DNA of 7,722 nucleotides, from the NCBI GenBank assembly GCA_035717845.1, contig DASTIC010000329.1, positions 1 through 7,722 on the forward strand. Direction: 5' to 3'. Below are positions 6,423 through 7,722 of the stretch, one piece after another (position 1 is the stretch's first letter; each line of letters begins with the position of its first letter). This DNA comes from DASSUW01 sp035717845. GTDB lineage: Bacteria > Actinomycetota > Thermoleophilia > Solirubrobacterales > Solirubrobacteraceae. A program made the position numbers and the translations under genes. The notes under the pieces were generated by a model. It was not told where the DNA came from and did no database searches. It saw nothing but the letters and a program-made list of their open reading frames with translations.

Positions 6423-6431
6423 GAAAGTCAA
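6403..6431 (-). promoter_or_regulatory. Candidate sigma-70-type promoter of the ArsR-SRPBCC-VOC operon
   Basis: On the minus strand a -35 box TTGACT (6431 to 6426) is followed, after 17 bp, by CAGTAT (6408 to 6403) as a poor -10; TATTCA (6405 to 6400) is an alternative with a long 20-bp spacer. Transcription would begin roughly 25 bases before the ArsR start. The -35 is good, the -10 weak. Confidence 0.4.
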
Positions 6432-6432
6432 C
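6417..6432. promoter_or_regulatory. Inverted repeat GTTGAC-GAAA-GTCAAC in the divergent region
   Basis: Perfect 6-bp arms with a 4-bp spacer. It places a TTGAC core, like a -35 box, on both strands: TTGACT for the leftward operon and TTGACG (6418-6423) for murC. For murC the only -10-like sequence nearby is TAGGGA (6443-6448), after 19 bp, which is poor. It may be a regulator site lying across two back-to-back promoters. Confidence 0.4.
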
Positions 6433-6439
6433 TGCGGCT

Positions 6440-6462
6440 GGGTAGGGAGGCGGGGAGCCGGG
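6440..6462 (+). other. G-quadruplex motif in the murC upstream region
   Basis: Four runs of at least three G on the plus strand: 6440-6442, 6445-6447, 6452-6455 and 6460-6462, with loops of 2, 4 and 4 bases. This meets the usual G3+N1-7 pattern. Being on the murC sense strand, it could form in the non-template DNA and, if transcribed, in the murC leader RNA. In GC-rich DNA such motifs also arise by chance. Confidence 0.55.
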
Positions 6463-6471
6463 CCGCGGTGA

Positions 6472-6528
6472 GGGTGCATGACGTCGACTTCACGAGCCAG
6501 GGAGCCGTCAGGTCGACGAAATGCACCC
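6472..6528. repeat. 17-bp imperfect inverted repeat upstream of murC
   Basis: Left arm GGGTGCATGACGTCGAC (6472-6488) and right arm GTCGACGAAATGCACCC (6512-6528) are complementary at 15 of 17 positions, with a two-base internal mismatch; the loop is 23 bases. Arm centres are about 40 bp apart. The left arm contains the alternative ATG start of murC (6478) and part of its ribosome binding site. No T-run follows, so it is not a standard terminator. It may be an RNA hairpin in the leader or a two-site DNA operator. Confidence 0.7.
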
Positions 6529-6555
6529 CCGCCGGCGCCACTAGCCTCTCGGGCC

Positions 6556-7722
6556 GTGCCAACCACGCAGCAGCCATGGGCCGGCCGCCGGCTGCACTTC
6601 GTCGGCATCGGCGGCGCCGGGATGAGCGGGCTGGCGCTCGTGGCTCGGGCGCTCGGTGCCGAGGTGACGGGCTCGGACCGCGCTCCCGACTCCCCGTATC
6701 TTCGCGACGCCGGCATCGAGGTCAGGGATCACGACGCCGCCAACGTCCCGCCGGGCGCCGAGGTCGTGCTCTCGAGCGCGATCCCGCCCGACAATCCCGA
6801 GCGCGGCACGGGCGCGCGGGAGCTGCACCGGGCCGAGCTGCTCGGCGAGATCACCCGGCTGCGGCTCGCGATCGCGATCACCGGCACCCATGGCAAGACG
6901 ACGACCTCGAGCATGGTCGTGCACGCGTTGCGCGGGTGCGGCATGGACCCCGGCTACCTCGTCGGCGGGGAGGTGCGCTCGACCGGGTCCAACGCGGGGT
7001 GGGGGAGCGGGGACTGGCTCGTGGTCGAGGCCGACGAGTCGGACCGCTCGCTGCTCGGGCTCTCGCCCCGGATCGCGGTGCTGACGAACGCCGAGCTCGA
7101 CCACCACGCCACGTACGCCTCTCAGCGCGACGTCGACGACACCTTCCGCGCCTTCCTCGACCTCGCCGACGAGGTCGTGCTGGGCGACGAGCCGGGCCTG
7201 ACGCGTTTCCGCGGGAACGTCGCCCGCCCGGAGGACGTCGAGCTCGAGCCAGGCGGCGTGCGCTTCACCCTCGACGGCGTGCCCGTCGCGCTGCCCGTGC
7301 CCGGCGTCCACAACGCGCGCAACGCGGCGGCGGCGCTGGCCGCCTGCCGCCTGGCGGGCGCCGACCTCGGGCAGGCCGCCGCCGCGCTGGCCGACTTCAG
7401 CGGCGCCGGACGGCGCTTCGAGCAGCTGGGGACGAGCCGGCACGGCGCCCGGGTGGTCGACGACTACGCGCACCACCCGACCGAGGTCCGGGCCACGATC
7501 GCCGCCGCCCGCACCCTCGACCCCGGCCGTGTCGTCGCGGTCTTCCAGCCGCACCTGTTCTCGCGCACTAAACATCAGCAACGCGAGTTCGGCGCCGCCC
7601 TCGCGCTCGCCGACCTCGTGGTCGTCCTCGACATCTACCCCGCCCGCGAGCGGGCCGAGGACTTCCCCGGCGTCACCGGGCGGCTCGTGGCCGCCGCCGC
7701 CGCCGACGCGGCGGGCGGGCGC
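6556..7722 (+). CDS. murC: UDP-N-acetylmuramate--L-alanine ligase (MurC), 3' end beyond the window
   Basis: Cytoplasmic ATP-dependent ligase adding L-alanine to UDP-MurNAc, the step before MurD. The 389 residues present show the N-terminal UDP-binding HFVGIGGAGMSG (14-25), TGSD at 38-41, the ATP loop TGTHGKTTTSSM (109-120), VVEADESDRSLL (156-167), TNAELDHH (177-184), GVHNARNAAAAL (250-261), and in the C-terminal domain DDYAHHPTE (302-310) and FQPHLFSRTKHQQREFGAAL (330-349), then DIYPARE (359-365). The GTG at 6556 puts 13 residues before HFVGIGG, as usual in the family, but has no clear ribosome binding site. An in-frame ATG at 6478, the most upstream possible start (TGA at 6469-6471), has a better site (GGTGAGGG) and would add 26 Arg/Pro/Ala-rich residues. 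The stop is not reached; by comparison with the family some 60-90 residues are missing. It is separated from murG by four antiparallel genes, so it needs its own promoter. Confidence 0.93.
   Translation, partial: MPTTQQPWAGRRLHFVGIGGAGMSGLALVARALGAEVTGSDRAPDSPYLRDAGIEVRDHDAANVPPGAEVVLSSAIPPDNPERGTGARELHRAELLGEITRLRLAIAITGTHGKTTTSSMVVHALRGCGMDPGYLVGGEVRSTGSNAGWGSGDWLVVEADESDRSLLGLSPRIAVLTNAELDHHATYASQRDVDDTFRAFLDLADEVVLGDEPGLTRFRGNVARPEDVELEPGGVRFTLDGVPVALPVPGVHNARNAAAALAACRLAGADLGQAAAALADFSGAGRRFEQLGTSRHGARVVDDYAHHPTEVRATIAAARTLDPGRVVAVFQPHLFSRTKHQQREFGAALALADLVVVLDIYPARERAEDFPGVTGRLVAAAAADAAGGR

Noticed and set aside
6372..6716. N-terminal extension of the ArsR frame by about 115 codons
   Set aside because: The extra part reads through the AT-richer promoter patch and the inverted repeat and overlaps the murC start; the family-typical start is the ATG at 6371.
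6399..7571. A 390-codon plus-strand open frame over murC
   Set aside because: Out of frame with the clear MurC motifs and almost entirely R/A/G/P; the real gene is in another frame and runs off the window.
6541..7581. A 346-codon minus-strand open frame opposite murC
   Set aside because: Antisense to MurC, no recognisable motif, typical GC-rich shadow.

Overview
The window is very GC-rich (well above 70% by eye), uses GTG as well as ATG starts, and carries peptidoglycan and division genes in dcw order. Protein style (R/A/G-rich, 'FAALADPTRRAIL' ArsR, short RecQ with an extra C-terminal domain) suggests a high-GC actinobacterium, perhaps Thermoleophilia/Solirubrobacterales. The lineage is an inference; no rRNA or other marker is present.

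Layout. (1) Positions 7-3557, plus strand: murD, ftsW and murG, tightly packed. They cover the last cytoplasmic steps of precursor synthesis (MurD adds D-Glu; MurG makes lipid II) and the SEDS glycosyltransferase FtsW that polymerises lipid II at the septum. ftsW runs 89 bp into murG. (2) Positions 3558-6371, minus strand: four genes, in transcription order an ArsR-type repressor, an AHSA1/SRPBCC protein, a VOC (glyoxalase-fold) protein and a RecQ-type helicase. The first three overlap by 8 and 4 bp and look translationally coupled. A GC hairpin separates the VOC gene from recQ. recQ converges on murG with directly abutting stop codons. (3) Positions 6372-6555: a 184-bp divergent regulatory region with an AT-richer promoter/operator patch, a G-quadruplex motif and a 17-bp imperfect inverted repeat. 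(4) From 6556 (or 6478) to the window end, plus strand: murC, cut off by the window edge.

The wall/division cluster is therefore split: murC, which often follows murG directly, is separated from it by an antiparallel four-gene block and must have its own promoter. The ArsR-SRPBCC-VOC module has no evident link to wall synthesis; its repressor probably controls its own operon from the same intergenic region that drives murC. No CRISPR array, transposase, tRNA or rRNA was seen. Nothing here amounts to a clearly new defence or mobile system. The points most worth a second look are the structured murC leader, the RecQ C-terminal fusion, the ftsW/murG overlap and the interruption of the dcw cluster.
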